In this document: positions 8,623-17,490 of the stretch, in pieces | How the letters are laid out: every line of letters begins with the position of its first letter | Position numbering within the stretch: the first letter of the stretch is position 1 | NCBI GenBank assembly: GCA_031289585.1 | Contig: JAITPF010000037.1 | Span: 1 to 64,000, forward strand | Origin: Endomicrobium sp. | GTDB taxonomy: Bacteria > Elusimicrobiota > Endomicrobiia > Endomicrobiales > Endomicrobiaceae | Direction of reading: 5' to 3' | Length of the DNA stretch: 64,000 bases | Notes under the pieces: generated by a model | Databases searched by the model: none | What the model was told of the DNA's origin: nothing | What the model saw: only the letters and a program-made list of their open reading frames with translations | Made by a program: the position numbers and the translations under genes

Positions 8623-8946
8623 ATGAAAAGAAAAATAGAACTAACAGACGTATGGGAAACCTTTGTAACAGAACTTAACACTCCAAAGAAGATGAAAGAG
8701 TTTATTGATGGAGCAAACAAAGCCTATAATATGACGCAAGATCCAGACGTTATATTTTCAGCTTTACGCATTATTGCTATGGCAAATGGCAATATCTCAA
8801 AACTTGCCAGAAACGCAAAGGTAGAACGCAGAAGCGTATATAATATGTTTAAAAAAGGTAGTAATCCGACTTTTAGAAATGTTGCCTCTATTTCGCAAAA
8901 CTTAGGTGTAAATATACATTTGTCTTTGTCTAGCACATGTAATTAA
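8623..8946 (+). CDS. HigA-type addiction-module antitoxin
   Basis: A 107-residue intact protein with a helix-turn-helix in the C-terminal half: GNISKLARNAKVERRSVYNM followed by FKKGSNPTFRNVASISQNLG. The pattern is that of the probable addiction-module antidote family paired with the HigB-like toxins encoded just upstream. An overlapping GGAGG (8611-8615) serves as ribosome-binding site. With the toxin frameshifted, the antitoxin remains as an orphan that could still bind its own promoter or neutralise a related toxin elsewhere; both are inference. Confidence 0.82.
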   Translation: MKRKIELTDVWETFVTELNTPKKMKEFIDGANKAYNMTQDPDVIFSALRIIAMANGNISKLARNAKVERRSVYNMFKKGSNPTFRNVASISQNLGVNIHLSLSSTCN

Positions 8947-9060
8947 ATGGGAATAGTAAATCTTAAGACTGACGACTTTAAGAAGAAGTTAAAAGAGTTT
9001 TGGCAGTTGACTTTAGAAAACTGTTTTTTTATATCTTCAATCGATCCTAGCAATAGATAG
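8947..9060 (+). CDS. Short ORF after the antitoxin, possibly a fragment
   Basis: A 37-codon frame that begins on the base after the antitoxin stop: MGIVNLKTDDFKKKLKEFWQ, then LTLENCFFISSIDPSNR. No family is recognised. It may be the head of a decayed third gene of the same operon or a chance frame. Confidence 0.25.
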   Translation: MGIVNLKTDDFKKKLKEFWQLTLENCFFISSIDPSNR

Positions 9061-9088
9061 ACATCTAAAAATCAAAAATAAGGTAATA

Positions 9089-9948
9089 ATGGCTGTAAAT
9101 GACAAGAACTTTAAAAACGCTTCTTTTTGTATAAAGGGCGGGAAGTTTTTTATCCAAGATGATGGGCAAAAAGGCAAAGAAAATACTTGTCGTCTTCTCT
9201 TTATGGAAACCAAAACTGGGAAAGAATGGTGGGATAAAAACAAGATTACAAAGAAGATATCTAGCGAAAAACCTGATTTTATATTTGAAACATCCACCGG
9301 AAAAACCATTGGATTAGAGATAGTAAATCTGGTTATCACAAAACAGAGAAATATCATGCCACAGCGGCATTACTAACTATTGCCAATAAAGTCTGTCAGT
9401 ACTTCAAAAAAGAAAAAGGTATTGCTTTGTCTATACTTATTGATATTTATGATGAGAGAAAATTTAGTGGCAACTCCCAAGACCGTCTCAGCTATTGTTA
9501 TGACCCAGGTTTTAAACATTTAGAAGTGCCGGAAAATGATATCAAAAATGCGATTATAGCGGAGATTTCAAAGGAAGATGTTCCTGCATGGGGAGTTAGT
9601 AAAAGATATTATATAGAACTTCCTCCGTACAAGTTTAGAATTAATGTTGATAGATTTTTCGAGCCATACACTTGCCCTGCCCATATTAACAATAGCGGAA
9701 TGCTTAGAGAAGACCCATTTGACGAACTTCAAGGTGTGATAAATAGTAAAAACGAAAAATACAAAATATACACAGAAAAATGTGATGAGTGTGACCTTCT
9801 TGTCGTTTCTGATGATAGTAGTACCGGGAACTTTGTACTTTTTTCAGACAAAATAAAGAAATATAAATTTGTTTCAGTGTTTAAGAATGTATATTTGCTT
9901 GAGTTGGAAAGTAGATTTGGAAGTAATTTATTAAAACAACAAAATTAA
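9089..9948 (+). pseudogene. Possible restriction-endonuclease-like gene, frameshifted
   Basis: Two frames join near 9330-9343 to give about 285 residues. The first ends with KPDFIFETSTGKTIGLEIVN, a PD...xE arrangement reminiscent of PD-(D/E)XK nuclease folds although the final Lys is replaced. The second continues GYHKTEKYHATAALLTIANK, VCQYFKKEKGIALSILIDIY and on through EPYTCPAH to a Cys-containing segment (EKCDECDLLVVSDDS). A single indel breaks the gene. The nuclease reading is a suggestion from the PD and LEIV pattern only. It lies in a patch of decayed accessory genes. Confidence 0.5.
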
Positions 9949-9988
9949 AAAATAAAAACAGCTTGACAAAATTAGTAAAAAACATTAT

Positions 9989-10141
9989 ATGAAAACAAGC
10001 AAAATAGTGGTTAAAGATGATAAAGTTGTAAGCGTGTCCGTACCTGTGTATTTCTTTGCTTTTAAAGAAGATCCAAACAAACACGTTTACGCAGAGTGTC
10101 CGTCATTAGAACTTACAACATATGGTGTACAAACCTCATAA
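9989..10141 (+). pseudogene. HicB-like antitoxin fragment
   Basis: A 50-residue frame whose end, HVYAECPSLELTTYGVQTS, matches the N-terminal beta-strand core of HicB-type antitoxins (cell-surface-like ECPSL...TYG pattern) but stops where the family continues with an EEA helix. A longer relative lies at 24492-24888 and shares upstream sequence (TTAGTAAAAAACATTA) and the start M-x-x-SKI. I read it as a truncated duplicate. No HicA toxin is next to it. Confidence 0.5.
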
Positions 10142-10162
10142 CATAATAGACTGTAGAATGTT

Positions 10163-10330
10163 AAGTTGTTAAATTAAAAAACTTTGAAGTATAATCAAAT
10201 GGCGTTTGATTAACCCCTCATGCAGCTTTTTCGTATTATACCAAACCAAATACTTCTTTAAATCCCAATTAACAACTTCAACATCTTTCTCCCTATATTC
10301 ATAAACGTCCAAAAATATTAATGCAACGCA
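10163..10330 (-). pseudogene. Transposase C-terminal remnant (integrase-core type)
   Basis: On the minus strand, DLKKYLVWYNTKKLHEGL matches the conserved end of rve-type DDE transposases (IS3/IS481-like: YLxWYNxxRxHxxL). After a frame change near 10200 it continues TPFDYTSKFFNL, equivalent to the usual TPxxY at the C-terminus. Only the last ~50 residues are visible and they are frameshifted, so this is a dead insertion-sequence fragment. From 10331 to 10801 I see no gene. Confidence 0.6.
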
Positions 10331-10801
10331 TGTTGTTGTTTCCGAGAGGAAACTTCAAATAAAGATTTTCCATTACAAAATAAGATTGTAAAGACAGTTT
10401 CTTATTTTTGCCAACCTTATCTTCTTGGGAGAAAGGCAGCGTAAAGGATCCCAATGGGTTTATTAGGTGTTTTTGCCTAAAAGAACTAATTTTGATAGTA
10501 TATTTGATAGTATAGATGAAAGCAACATTGCAAACATAGAATCTTAACTTAACGACAGGTTTCGCAGGTGATTATTTTACCTCTAATGAGGTTTTTGATT
10601 TTACTGTTGCACTAGTTGATTTGAATTTATGTTGTCCCATTTGTTGTTCAAGATTAGTGTTTGATTATAGAATAGTAAGTATTTCTGGGAAAAAATTCAC
10701 TAATAGCAGTCTTGTTAAAATTTGATATAGTGAAAATGGATATGGGAAGTAGAATGGAAAGAATTTTACGTATGTTTATTATGATCTAATGGAGGGGAAA
10801 T

Positions 10802-11302
10802 ATGGATATTTTACTTGAAAGAAAAAGCGTTCGAAAATATACGAACGAAGATGTCAAAAAATGGGATTTAGATTATATTTTGCGTGCTGCGATGTCTGCG
10901 CCTACCGCAAGAAATACAAGATGTTATTCTTTTATTGTGATAAAGGATAAAGAAACACATAAAAAGATTGCTGCAGTACATAAAGCTGCGCAAATGGTTC
11001 TTCAAGCGCCACTTACAATTTTAGTTGTAGGTGATCAAAATATTGCTTTTGAAGGATATTTACCGCAGGATTGTTCAGCAGCAACTCAAAATATTCTTCT
11101 TGCTGCTACTGCAAAGAGGTACGGATCAGTTTGGTGCGGCGTTTATTCAAACGAGGAAAGGTCAAAAGCCATAGAAAAACTTTTTAATCTGCCTGAAAAT
11201 ATAAAAGCTTTTTCTCTTGTTGTTATAGGAAAATCAGCAGATAATAAGCCACCAAAAAACGGCTGGCAGCCTGAAAAGATTAAATATGAGGCTTGGAAAT
11301 GA
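10802..11302 (+). CDS. Nitroreductase family protein
   Basis: A 166-residue FMN-dependent oxidoreductase. The N-terminal RKSVRKYTNEDV and ILRAAMSAPTARNTRCYSFI are the flavin-phosphate-binding signatures. GSVWCGVYSNEERSKAIEKL and the C-terminal FSLVVIGK complete the short-form nitroreductase. The ATG follows GGAGGGG. The TGA stop overlaps the argS ATG (ATGA), so the two are translationally coupled, although no functional link to arginyl-tRNA synthesis is known. The substrate is unknown. Confidence 0.9.
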   Translation: MDILLERKSVRKYTNEDVKKWDLDYILRAAMSAPTARNTRCYSFIVIKDKETHKKIAAVHKAAQMVLQAPLTILVVGDQNIAFEGYLPQDCSAATQNILLAATAKRYGSVWCGVYSNEERSKAIEKLFNLPENIKAFSLVVIGKSADNKPPKNGWQPEKIKYEAWK

Positions 11303-12957
11303 TAAAACAACATATAACAAATCATTTAAACAAGATAGTAGCAGGATATTTACGGACTAAAGGAATAATGGACAGTTTGAAATTCAGTGTAAAAGTTCCA
11401 CCAAAAAATATTGATGCTGACTTTGCTGTAAATGCAGCAATGCTTATAGCAAAAAAGATTAAAACAAATCCTAGAATTGCTGCGCAGGAACTTATAGATA
11501 TTATTGTTAAGGATATTCCTGATATTATAGAAAAAGCTGAAATATCTGGAACAGGCTTTATTAATTTGCGCATTAAAGATGAGGTTTTGTATAAAGAACT
11601 TTGTGCTATTGTTAATGAGAAAAACAAATACGGTAGCTTTACAGAAAACAATAAAGAAAAAATTATGGTGGAATTTGTTTCAGCAAACCCTACAGGTCCT
11701 TTACATATTGGACACGGACGAGGAGCTGCAATAGGCGATTCTCTTGCAAGAATATTAAAGCATTTAGGATATAACGTTACAAAAGAATACTATTTAAATG
11801 ATGTTGGAAACCAAATGCTTGTTTTAGCAAAGTCTGTTGAAATTCGTTGTAGGCAGCTTAAAGGCGAAAAAATTGATTTCCCTGTAGATCACTATCAAGG
11901 TGATTATATAATTGATATTGCGAAGCGTTTGATTCTTGAGGGGAGAGATATAAATCATATAGATTTTAAGTATGAAGCAGTGAAAGATATTTTAAAAACA
12001 ATAGAAGATGACTTAAAAGATTTTGATGTAGAATTTGATAACTGGTTTTCTGAGGCTAATATAGCTGCTGTTAAAGATAAAGATGGCAAAACTGAAGTTG
12101 ATAAAACAAGTATGTATCTTCTTGCAAAAGAAGACGCTTATATAAAAGATGATGCTTTATGGCTTGCTACCACAAAATTCGGCGATGACAAAGATAGAGT
12201 TTTAAAGAGAAGTGATGGAAGATATACTTATCTTGCTTCAGATGTAGCGTATCATAAAAATAAGTTTGAAAGAGGTTTTACAAAACTAGTAAATCTTTGG
12301 GGAGCGGATCATCACGGTTATGTTGCAAGAATAAAAGCTTGCATAAAGATGTTTGGTTTTAGTAAAGAAGCATTAAACGTCATTCTTTACCAACTTGTTT
12401 CACTTGTAAGAGGCAGACAACCTGTGGCTATGTCAACGCGTACAGGTGAATTTGTAACTTTAAGAGAAGTTATAGATGAAGTTGGAAAAGATGCGTGTAG
12501 ATTTTTCTTTTTACTACGCGATCCTGATTCTCAGCTTGAATTTGATTTAGAACTTGCAAAAAAACAGTCAAGTGAAAATCCTGTTTTTTATGTTCAATAT
12601 GTAAATGCAAGATGTAATTCTATTGTAAAAGAGAGTACAAATAGAAGTGATATTATTACAGACATTAAAAATATAAATTTTGATTTGCTTAATACTAAAG
12701 AAGAAAGAGATTTAATAAAACAACTTGCAGCATTTTGCGATACTCTTGCTATGTCTGAAAAAACTATGAGTCCTCACTATTTTACGACATATTTAATGGA
12801 ACTTGCAGATATGTATCATAAATTCTATGAAAAATGTCGCGTTTTAACCGATGATTCAAATCTTACTTCTGCAAGACTAAAACTCATTGAAGGCGTTATG
12901 ATAATAGTTAAAAATGGGTTGAGTCTGCTAGGCGTTTCTACTCCTGATAAGATGTAA
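11299..12957 (+). CDS. argS: Arginyl-tRNA synthetase
   Basis: A 552-residue class I synthetase. The N-terminal ArgRS domain is followed by the HIGH-type motif in FVSANPTGPLHIGHGRGAAI. NLWGADHHGYVARIKACI, QLVSLVRGRQPVAMSTRTGE (KMSKS-equivalent MSTRTG) and the YVQYVNARCNSI segment of the DALR anticodon-binding domain follow. The start is the ATG that overlaps the nitroreductase stop; a TTG two codons earlier is less likely. After it comes a repeat island. Confidence 0.97.
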   Translation: MIKQHITNHLNKIVAGYLRTKGIMDSLKFSVKVPPKNIDADFAVNAAMLIAKKIKTNPRIAAQELIDIIVKDIPDIIEKAEISGTGFINLRIKDEVLYKELCAIVNEKNKYGSFTENNKEKIMVEFVSANPTGPLHIGHGRGAAIGDSLARILKHLGYNVTKEYYLNDVGNQMLVLAKSVEIRCRQLKGEKIDFPVDHYQGDYIIDIAKRLILEGRDINHIDFKYEAVKDILKTIEDDLKDFDVEFDNWFSEANIAAVKDKDGKTEVDKTSMYLLAKEDAYIKDDALWLATTKFGDDKDRVLKRSDGRYTYLASDVAYHKNKFERGFTKLVNLWGADHHGYVARIKACIKMFGFSKEALNVILYQLVSLVRGRQPVAMSTRTGEFVTLREVIDEVGKDACRFFFLLRDPDSQLEFDLELAKKQSSENPVFYVQYVNARCNSIVKESTNRSDIITDIKNINFDLLNTKEERDLIKQLAAFCDTLAMSEKTMSPHYFTTYLMELADMYHKFYEKCRVLTDDSNLTSARLKLIEGVMIIVKNGLSLLGVSTPDKM

Positions 12958-13004
12958 AAAGTAAATCCTGAATCAAATTTCAGGGAGACAGATAAAATAT
13001 GCTG

Positions 13005-13400
13005 TAATTTCACGGCGAAGCGCCTAAACAGCGATCATTGCGGCAAAGCAAGAGATGGTGTTAAAAAAGCAAAGATTGCCACGCCTACTTCGTAGGCTCG
13101 CGATGACGGACAGGACAAAAAGAAAAGATTGTCGTAAGTCTTTTTGCATTGACGACCAATATCATAATACCGTGTCATACCCGAGTGTCTTTATCGGGTA
13201 TCCAAGTTGTTGTAAGGTGTTAGTTAACGTGGATTCTCGCGAACGCGGGAATGACACCTTTTTTGCTGTCATTGCGCACTGCCGAAGGTAGGGAGGGTAA
13301 GGACAAAGTCCTGACGAAGCAATCTGTGTCGTTAAAAAAGCAAAGATTGCCACGAAAAACACGAAAGACTGTATTTTTCTTTCGTTGCTTTTGGCAGCGT
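13005..13400. repeat. Repeat island with modules A and B
   Basis: Contains a partial module A (13060-13110, GATTGCCACG...TCGCGATGACGG), a module B copy (13171-13254, GTCATACCCG...CGGGTATCC then GTTAACGTGGATTCTCGCG...CGCGGGAATGAC) and another module A (about 13268-13360, GTCATTGCGCA...GACGAAGCAATCTG...AGATTGCCACG). All are palindromic and non-coding; short apparent frames inside them are chance. It fills the gap between argS and the beta-CASP gene. Confidence 0.75.
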
Positions 13401-13414
13401 GGAAGCAGTAATTG

Positions 13415-14983
13415 ATGACAAACCCAAATGATAAAAACAATATGCAAAAAATAATTTCAGTAATCTTTACTCTGCTGTTATTTATATTATCAGTTCTTGC
13501 TGATGTATCTATAACTCCTTACGGAGCAGCTTCAACTATTTCTGGCAGTTGTTTCCTTTTAGAAGTAGAAGATTCAACTTTTCTTGTTGACTGCGGTCTT
13601 TTTATGTCTGATGAAAGTAACTCTATAGATGATGCAGAGTTAAAAAATAGGCAAATTCAACCAGAGCTTGTGAAAACAAAAGCACTCTTTTTAACGCATG
13701 CACATTTAGACCATAGTGGGAAAATTCCTCTTTTAATACAAAAAGGTTTTGACGGTAAAATATATTCAACTCAAGCTACCAAAGAACTTGCTTTAGCTCT
13801 TTTCAAAGACAGAAACGGATTCGATTTAATAAAAAGAAAATGGTTTTGGTCAAAAAGTCAAAAAGAAAGAGCTCAGAAAAATAACAGTATAGTTGTGGCA
13901 CATTGGACTAATGGCTGCAAAGGAAACATAAAATCTGTTGAGTATTCTAAAGACGAAAAATTTCTTAATGATTTGGAAGAAAAAGAGAATATTAAATTTC
14001 TATTGTGTAAAAACTGTTGTGAAGAAGAAACTGCAAAGATAGAAGAGTATTTTGTTACAGCAAAGTATAATGAGGATATCAAAATTTCTGATAACTTTAA
14101 GGTAAAATTTATAAATGCTGGACATATACCGGGGTCTGCTAGTTTTATTTTCACAGTTGAAAATCAAAAAATTTTGTTTTCTGGAGATTTAGGAAGCGGT
14201 TATTCTAGATTTAATGGAGAGTTTGATATTCCAGAAACAGTTGATTTAATTTTTATGGAAGCTACTTATGGTATTGGTAAAAATGAATGCGGTGTGAAAC
14301 AGTACAAACTTTTCAGAAATGATCTGGAAAAAGCACTTGCTGCGGGGAAAATTGTTTGGATTCCTGCTTTATCTTTTAATAGAACTCAGAAGATTTTATA
14401 CGAATTAAAACTTATGCAGGACGAAGGGAGTTTGCCAAAAGATATTCCAATTTATTCTATTTCTCCTAGCGCTAATGGAATAACAGCTTTATATCAGAAA
14501 GAAGTTGAAGAAAGGGGAGATGGTTGGTTTTTAAACGATGTATATCAGACTGGTTCGATTCTTCCTAAGAATACAAAACTGCAGATTATAAGAAATTATA
14601 CTTCACAAATGATTGTATTTTCTGCGAGTGGAGATATGGATAAAGGGAAATCTTTACAACTTTTACCAAGGCTTTTGCCAAGACGCGATGTTTTTGTAAT
14701 GATAGTGAATTATGTAAGCCCACAAAGTAATGCAGGACTTTTGCTTAAAAATGGAAAAACGCGTTCAGGTATAAAAAGTCTTGCCAAAATAAAAAAATAT
14801 GATGTTTTTTCAGACCATGCGGATTTTGATGGTTTACAAAAATGGCTTTCAAAACAGAATAAAGATGTTGAAATATATATAATACATTCAAATGAAAAGA
14901 ATACACATGACATGGTAAAGTTTTTAAAGAGTAAAGGTTGGCAAAAAGTAAATGGTACAAAAATCGGAAAACTAATAAAATAA
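13415..14983 (+). CDS. Exported beta-CASP metallo-beta-lactamase-fold hydrolase
   Basis: About 522 residues. After a short hydrophilic head, MQKIISVIFTLLLFILSVLA (from 13442) is a signal peptide or anchor. The metallo-beta-lactamase domain follows: LTHAHLDHSGKIPLL (HxHxDH), NAGHIPGS (His) and LFSGDLGSGYS (Asp). Beta-CASP elements follow: MEATYG, IPALSFNRTQ, FSASGDMDKGK and FSDHADFDGL. Beta-CASP enzymes are normally cytoplasmic RNases (CPSF73/RNase J-like), so an N-terminal export signal is odd. It carries an insert with Cys residues (LLCKNCCEEE). The TPR gene follows 8 nt later. Confidence 0.85.
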   Translation: MTNPNDKNNMQKIISVIFTLLLFILSVLADVSITPYGAASTISGSCFLLEVEDSTFLVDCGLFMSDESNSIDDAELKNRQIQPELVKTKALFLTHAHLDHSGKIPLLIQKGFDGKIYSTQATKELALALFKDRNGFDLIKRKWFWSKSQKERAQKNNSIVVAHWTNGCKGNIKSVEYSKDEKFLNDLEEKENIKFLLCKNCCEEETAKIEEYFVTAKYNEDIKISDNFKVKFINAGHIPGSASFIFTVENQKILFSGDLGSGYSRFNGEFDIPETVDLIFMEATYGIGKNECGVKQYKLFRNDLEKALAAGKIVWIPALSFNRTQKILYELKLMQDEGSLPKDIPIYSISPSANGITALYQKEVEERGDGWFLNDVYQTGSILPKNTKLQIIRNYTSQMIVFSASGDMDKGKSLQLLPRLLPRRDVFVMIVNYVSPQSNAGLLLKNGKTRSGIKSLAKIKKYDVFSDHADFDGLQKWLSKQNKDVEIYIIHSNEKNTHDMVKFLKSKGWQKVNGTKIGKLIK

Positions 14984-14991
14984 GGACTGGT

Positions 14992-16008
14992 ATGTTTCAA
15001 AAAAAAACTGATAAAAATTTAAAATACAGCATAATAATAACAGCATGTTTTGTTCTTGTATCTGCGGGAATATACTTCACTAAAAATTTAAACTATTCTA
15101 GGGATGTCATTTTACAAAAAGCAAACAGCTATTATATAAACGAACAATATTTTATGGCTGCAAAATATTTTGATAAAGCTATATGTTTAGGTGCTTCAAG
15201 TATAGAATTATACAGAGATTACGGTACTTCTCTTTTAAATTTAGGGAATTATGATTTAGCAATAAAATATTTTAAACTTGTTATAAATCTTGAGCCAAAT
15301 GATTTCGAAAATTATTATTGTATTGGCAATGTATTGTACCACAAAGCTTATGTATCTAATAGTAAAGAGAAATTTTTGCAGGCAGTTCAATATCTTGAAA
15401 AAGGTATAAACCTAAATCCAGAATCTGAAAAAATATATTTGCTCATAGGGCTGTGTTTTAGAAGTTGTAGTCTTCAGGAAAATGCAAGAACGTTTTACAG
15501 ACAGGCTTTACTTGTGGGGAATTTTAGTCGTGCCGGTTTTTATAATTTAATTGGTAATACGTTTAGGGAAGAGGGCAAATATAAAGAAGCATTGTCATCT
15601 TATGAAAAAGCGATAAATGACGATCATTTATTTGTTGCTGCATATTGTAGTGTCGGCGATATGTATTTAAAATTAGACAATGATAAAGCAGCATTGTTAA
15701 ATTACCATAAAGCGATAAAAATTGATAAAGATTTTATAAATCCGTATATAAACATTGCAAAGCTCTATTATGATAGAAACAGTTTCCATGAAGCAAAGAG
15801 CTGGTGTTTAAAGGCATTGGAAATAAATTCTAACAATGAAAAAGCAAATTATATTCTTGCTATGTCATACAAAGCTATGAGTATGAAAGAAGAATACGTT
15901 GAATATTTAAAAAAAGCAGCAGCTTGTGGCAGTGACAATGCTGTTTATGAAATAAGAAACAACGGAATTAATGAGGTGGATATGTCTTACATAATTAGGA
16001 AGCAATAA
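14992..16008 (+). CDS. Membrane-anchored TPR-repeat protein
   Basis: A 338-residue protein. AGGA lies 5 nt before this ATG, so a longer in-frame extension into the preceding gene is rejected. One N-terminal membrane helix (YSIIITACFVLVSAGIYFT) is followed by roughly seven TPR units over the rest, for example NLGNYDLAIKYFKLVINLEP, EGKYKEALSSYEKAINDD and NDKAALLNYHKAIKIDKDF. TPR arrays are protein-interaction scaffolds; the anchor places them probably outside the membrane. It sits in a run of four close genes (13415-16944). Confidence 0.85.
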   Translation: MFQKKTDKNLKYSIIITACFVLVSAGIYFTKNLNYSRDVILQKANSYYINEQYFMAAKYFDKAICLGASSIELYRDYGTSLLNLGNYDLAIKYFKLVINLEPNDFENYYCIGNVLYHKAYVSNSKEKFLQAVQYLEKGINLNPESEKIYLLIGLCFRSCSLQENARTFYRQALLVGNFSRAGFYNLIGNTFREEGKYKEALSSYEKAINDDHLFVAAYCSVGDMYLKLDNDKAALLNYHKAIKIDKDFINPYINIAKLYYDRNSFHEAKSWCLKALEINSNNEKANYILAMSYKAMSMKEEYVEYLKKAAACGSDNAVYEIRNNGINEVDMSYIIRKQ

Positions 16009-16017
16009 GAGGCGCAA

Positions 16018-16344
16018 ATGTTTTATAACAAAAAATTGTTGTTTTTTGTAATCGTTTATGCTATGAGTGCGCTTCTTTACTATTTTGTTAACAAACAGCT
16101 TATGCTTACAGGTGTAATGTCTGGCTTCGTATTTGGTTCGCTTGTAATTTATGGTGCTGTTGTTATTTTTTGTTTTATAATGTCTTTGATACTTTCTCTT
16201 TTAGTTAAATATTCTTATACGGTAGGTTATTGGATATTTAAAATAAGGCAAAAGGCTATACTTTCAAAAGTTTTTTGGATAATTTTTACAGGACTTATCT
16301 ATTTAGTAATATTTATTATTTTTCTTAAAGCTACGGAATATTAA
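16018..16344 (+). CDS. Small polytopic membrane protein, unknown function
   Basis: A 108-residue hydrophobic protein with about four predicted membrane segments: KKLLFFVIVYAMSALLYYFV, TGVMSGFVFGSLVIYGAVVI, then FCFIMSLILSLLV and FWIIFTGLIYLVIFIIFLKA. The start follows the TPR stop by 9 nt with GAGG (16010-16013) as a weak ribosome-binding site, and the next gene begins on the base after its stop. I do not recognise the family. Confidence 0.65.
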   Translation: MFYNKKLLFFVIVYAMSALLYYFVNKQLMLTGVMSGFVFGSLVIYGAVVIFCFIMSLILSLLVKYSYTVGYWIFKIRQKAILSKVFWIIFTGLIYLVIFIIFLKATEY

Positions 16345-16944
16345 ATGAAATATCAATCTACTGTAAAACCTCTTTATACAAAATCACTTGATAATTTAGT
16401 TTTTTTAGATATAGAAACTACAGGACTCGATCCGGTAAAAGGTGCAAAGATAGTTGAAATTGCAATGCTTAAAGTTTGTAACGGCATTGAAGAAAAATAT
16501 GAAAGTCTTGTAAATCCAGGACAGACTATACCTGTAGAATGTTCCAAAATCCACTTTATTTACGATGATATGGTAAGAAGCTCCCCGTCTTTTAGTAATA
16601 TTGCAAAAGACGTTGTTTCTTTTATGGGGAATAATATTGTTGTATGCCATAATGCTTCTTTTGATTTATTTTTTGTTTGCAGAGAACTTTATCAGGCAGG
16701 GGTATTCATAAAAGATATTTATTATATAGATACTTTAAAACTTGCAAGACTGTACTTCAGTTTTGATTCAAATAAACTTGGCACTATAGCAAATACTATA
16801 GGTGTTGAAGTAGAACTAAGTCACAGAGCAATGGCAGATGTTTTAACAATGTTTTCAGTAGCAAAATATATGTTTGCAAATATATATAGGAAAGGCATAG
16901 ATACAATAGAACCTACAATATATAAGTATAATCTAAATAGCTAA
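16345..16944 (+). CDS. DnaQ-like DEDDh 3'-5' exonuclease
   Basis: A 199-residue exonuclease with all DEDDh motifs: LVFLDIETTGLDPVKGAKIV (Exo I, Asp and Glu), VCHNASFDLFFVCREL (Exo II) and LSHRAMADVLTMFSVAKYM (Exo III, His and Asp). It could be the proofreading epsilon subunit of DNA polymerase III or a stand-alone exonuclease; the sequence alone does not decide. It begins directly after the small membrane-protein gene, closing the run from 13415. The following 270 nt are very AT-rich and hold a promoter. Confidence 0.88.
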   Translation: MKYQSTVKPLYTKSLDNLVFLDIETTGLDPVKGAKIVEIAMLKVCNGIEEKYESLVNPGQTIPVECSKIHFIYDDMVRSSPSFSNIAKDVVSFMGNNIVVCHNASFDLFFVCRELYQAGVFIKDIYYIDTLKLARLYFSFDSNKLGTIANTIGVEVELSHRAMADVLTMFSVAKYMFANIYRKGIDTIEPTIYKYNLNS

Positions 16945-17146
16945 AATTTTCAATAAATGAAAATTATAGACTATTTAGTTTTGGCTTATAATCTTTTATA
17001 ACAATTCTTATGAAAAATAACGATGGATAGCAATAAATAATACTTATTAAAGTTAATTAATATTAAAAACATCTAAAACATATTAAATAGTAATAAAAAA
17101 TAAATAACAAAACTGTATAATATTCTTTAATATAAAAAGATAATAT

Positions 17147-17175
17147 TTGACAAAATATAATAAAACTTGTATAAT
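17147..17175 (+). promoter_or_regulatory. Consensus sigma70 promoter
   Basis: TTGACA (17147-17152), a 17-nt spacer and TATAAT (17170-17175), a perfect match to the bacterial housekeeping consensus, embedded in strongly AT-rich DNA. It should drive the HTH gene and the H1-like gene, giving a leader of about 35 nt. The strength fits an abundant chromatin-type product. Confidence 0.85.
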
Positions 17176-17216
17176 TTCAACAACAAATGAAAATTAATAA
17201 TAAAGAAAAATAAAAA

Positions 17217-17468
17217 ATGGAAAATAAAAACAATACATCTAAACAAATAATGGATATAAAAGAACTTTCCGAATATTTGGGAATTGGAAAGTCTAAGATA
17301 TATAGTTTAATAAGAATGAAAAAAATTCCTGCTTCAAAAATCGGCAGGCAGTATAGATTTTCTAAAGATATTGTTGATAGTTGGCTTAAAGATAAAATAA
17401 TTACAAAAAGAGAAAATATCTTTCAAAATAATAATATAACCCCGGTGAATTCCGGTGAAAATAAATAA
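17217..17468 (+). CDS. Excisionase/MerR-type helix-turn-helix DNA-binding protein
   Basis: An 83-residue protein with a winged HTH of the excisionase-family type: MDIKELSEYLGIGKSKIYSL, then IRMKKIPASKIGRQYRFSKD and IVDSWL. Such small proteins are stand-alone regulators or recombination directionality factors. No integrase is nearby, so a regulatory role is more likely. No clear Shine-Dalgarno precedes the ATG, while the next gene has a strong one 23 nt downstream. It is co-transcribed with the H1-like gene from the promoter at 17147. Confidence 0.82.
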   Translation: MENKNNTSKQIMDIKELSEYLGIGKSKIYSLIRMKKIPASKIGRQYRFSKDIVDSWLKDKIITKRENIFQNNNITPVNSGENK

Positions 17469-17490
17469 AAACACTTACAGGAGGTGTGCA

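Noticed and set aside
13055-13447. Several short ORFs in the 13-kb repeat island
   Set aside because: They read through modules A and B on both strands and have no coding character.
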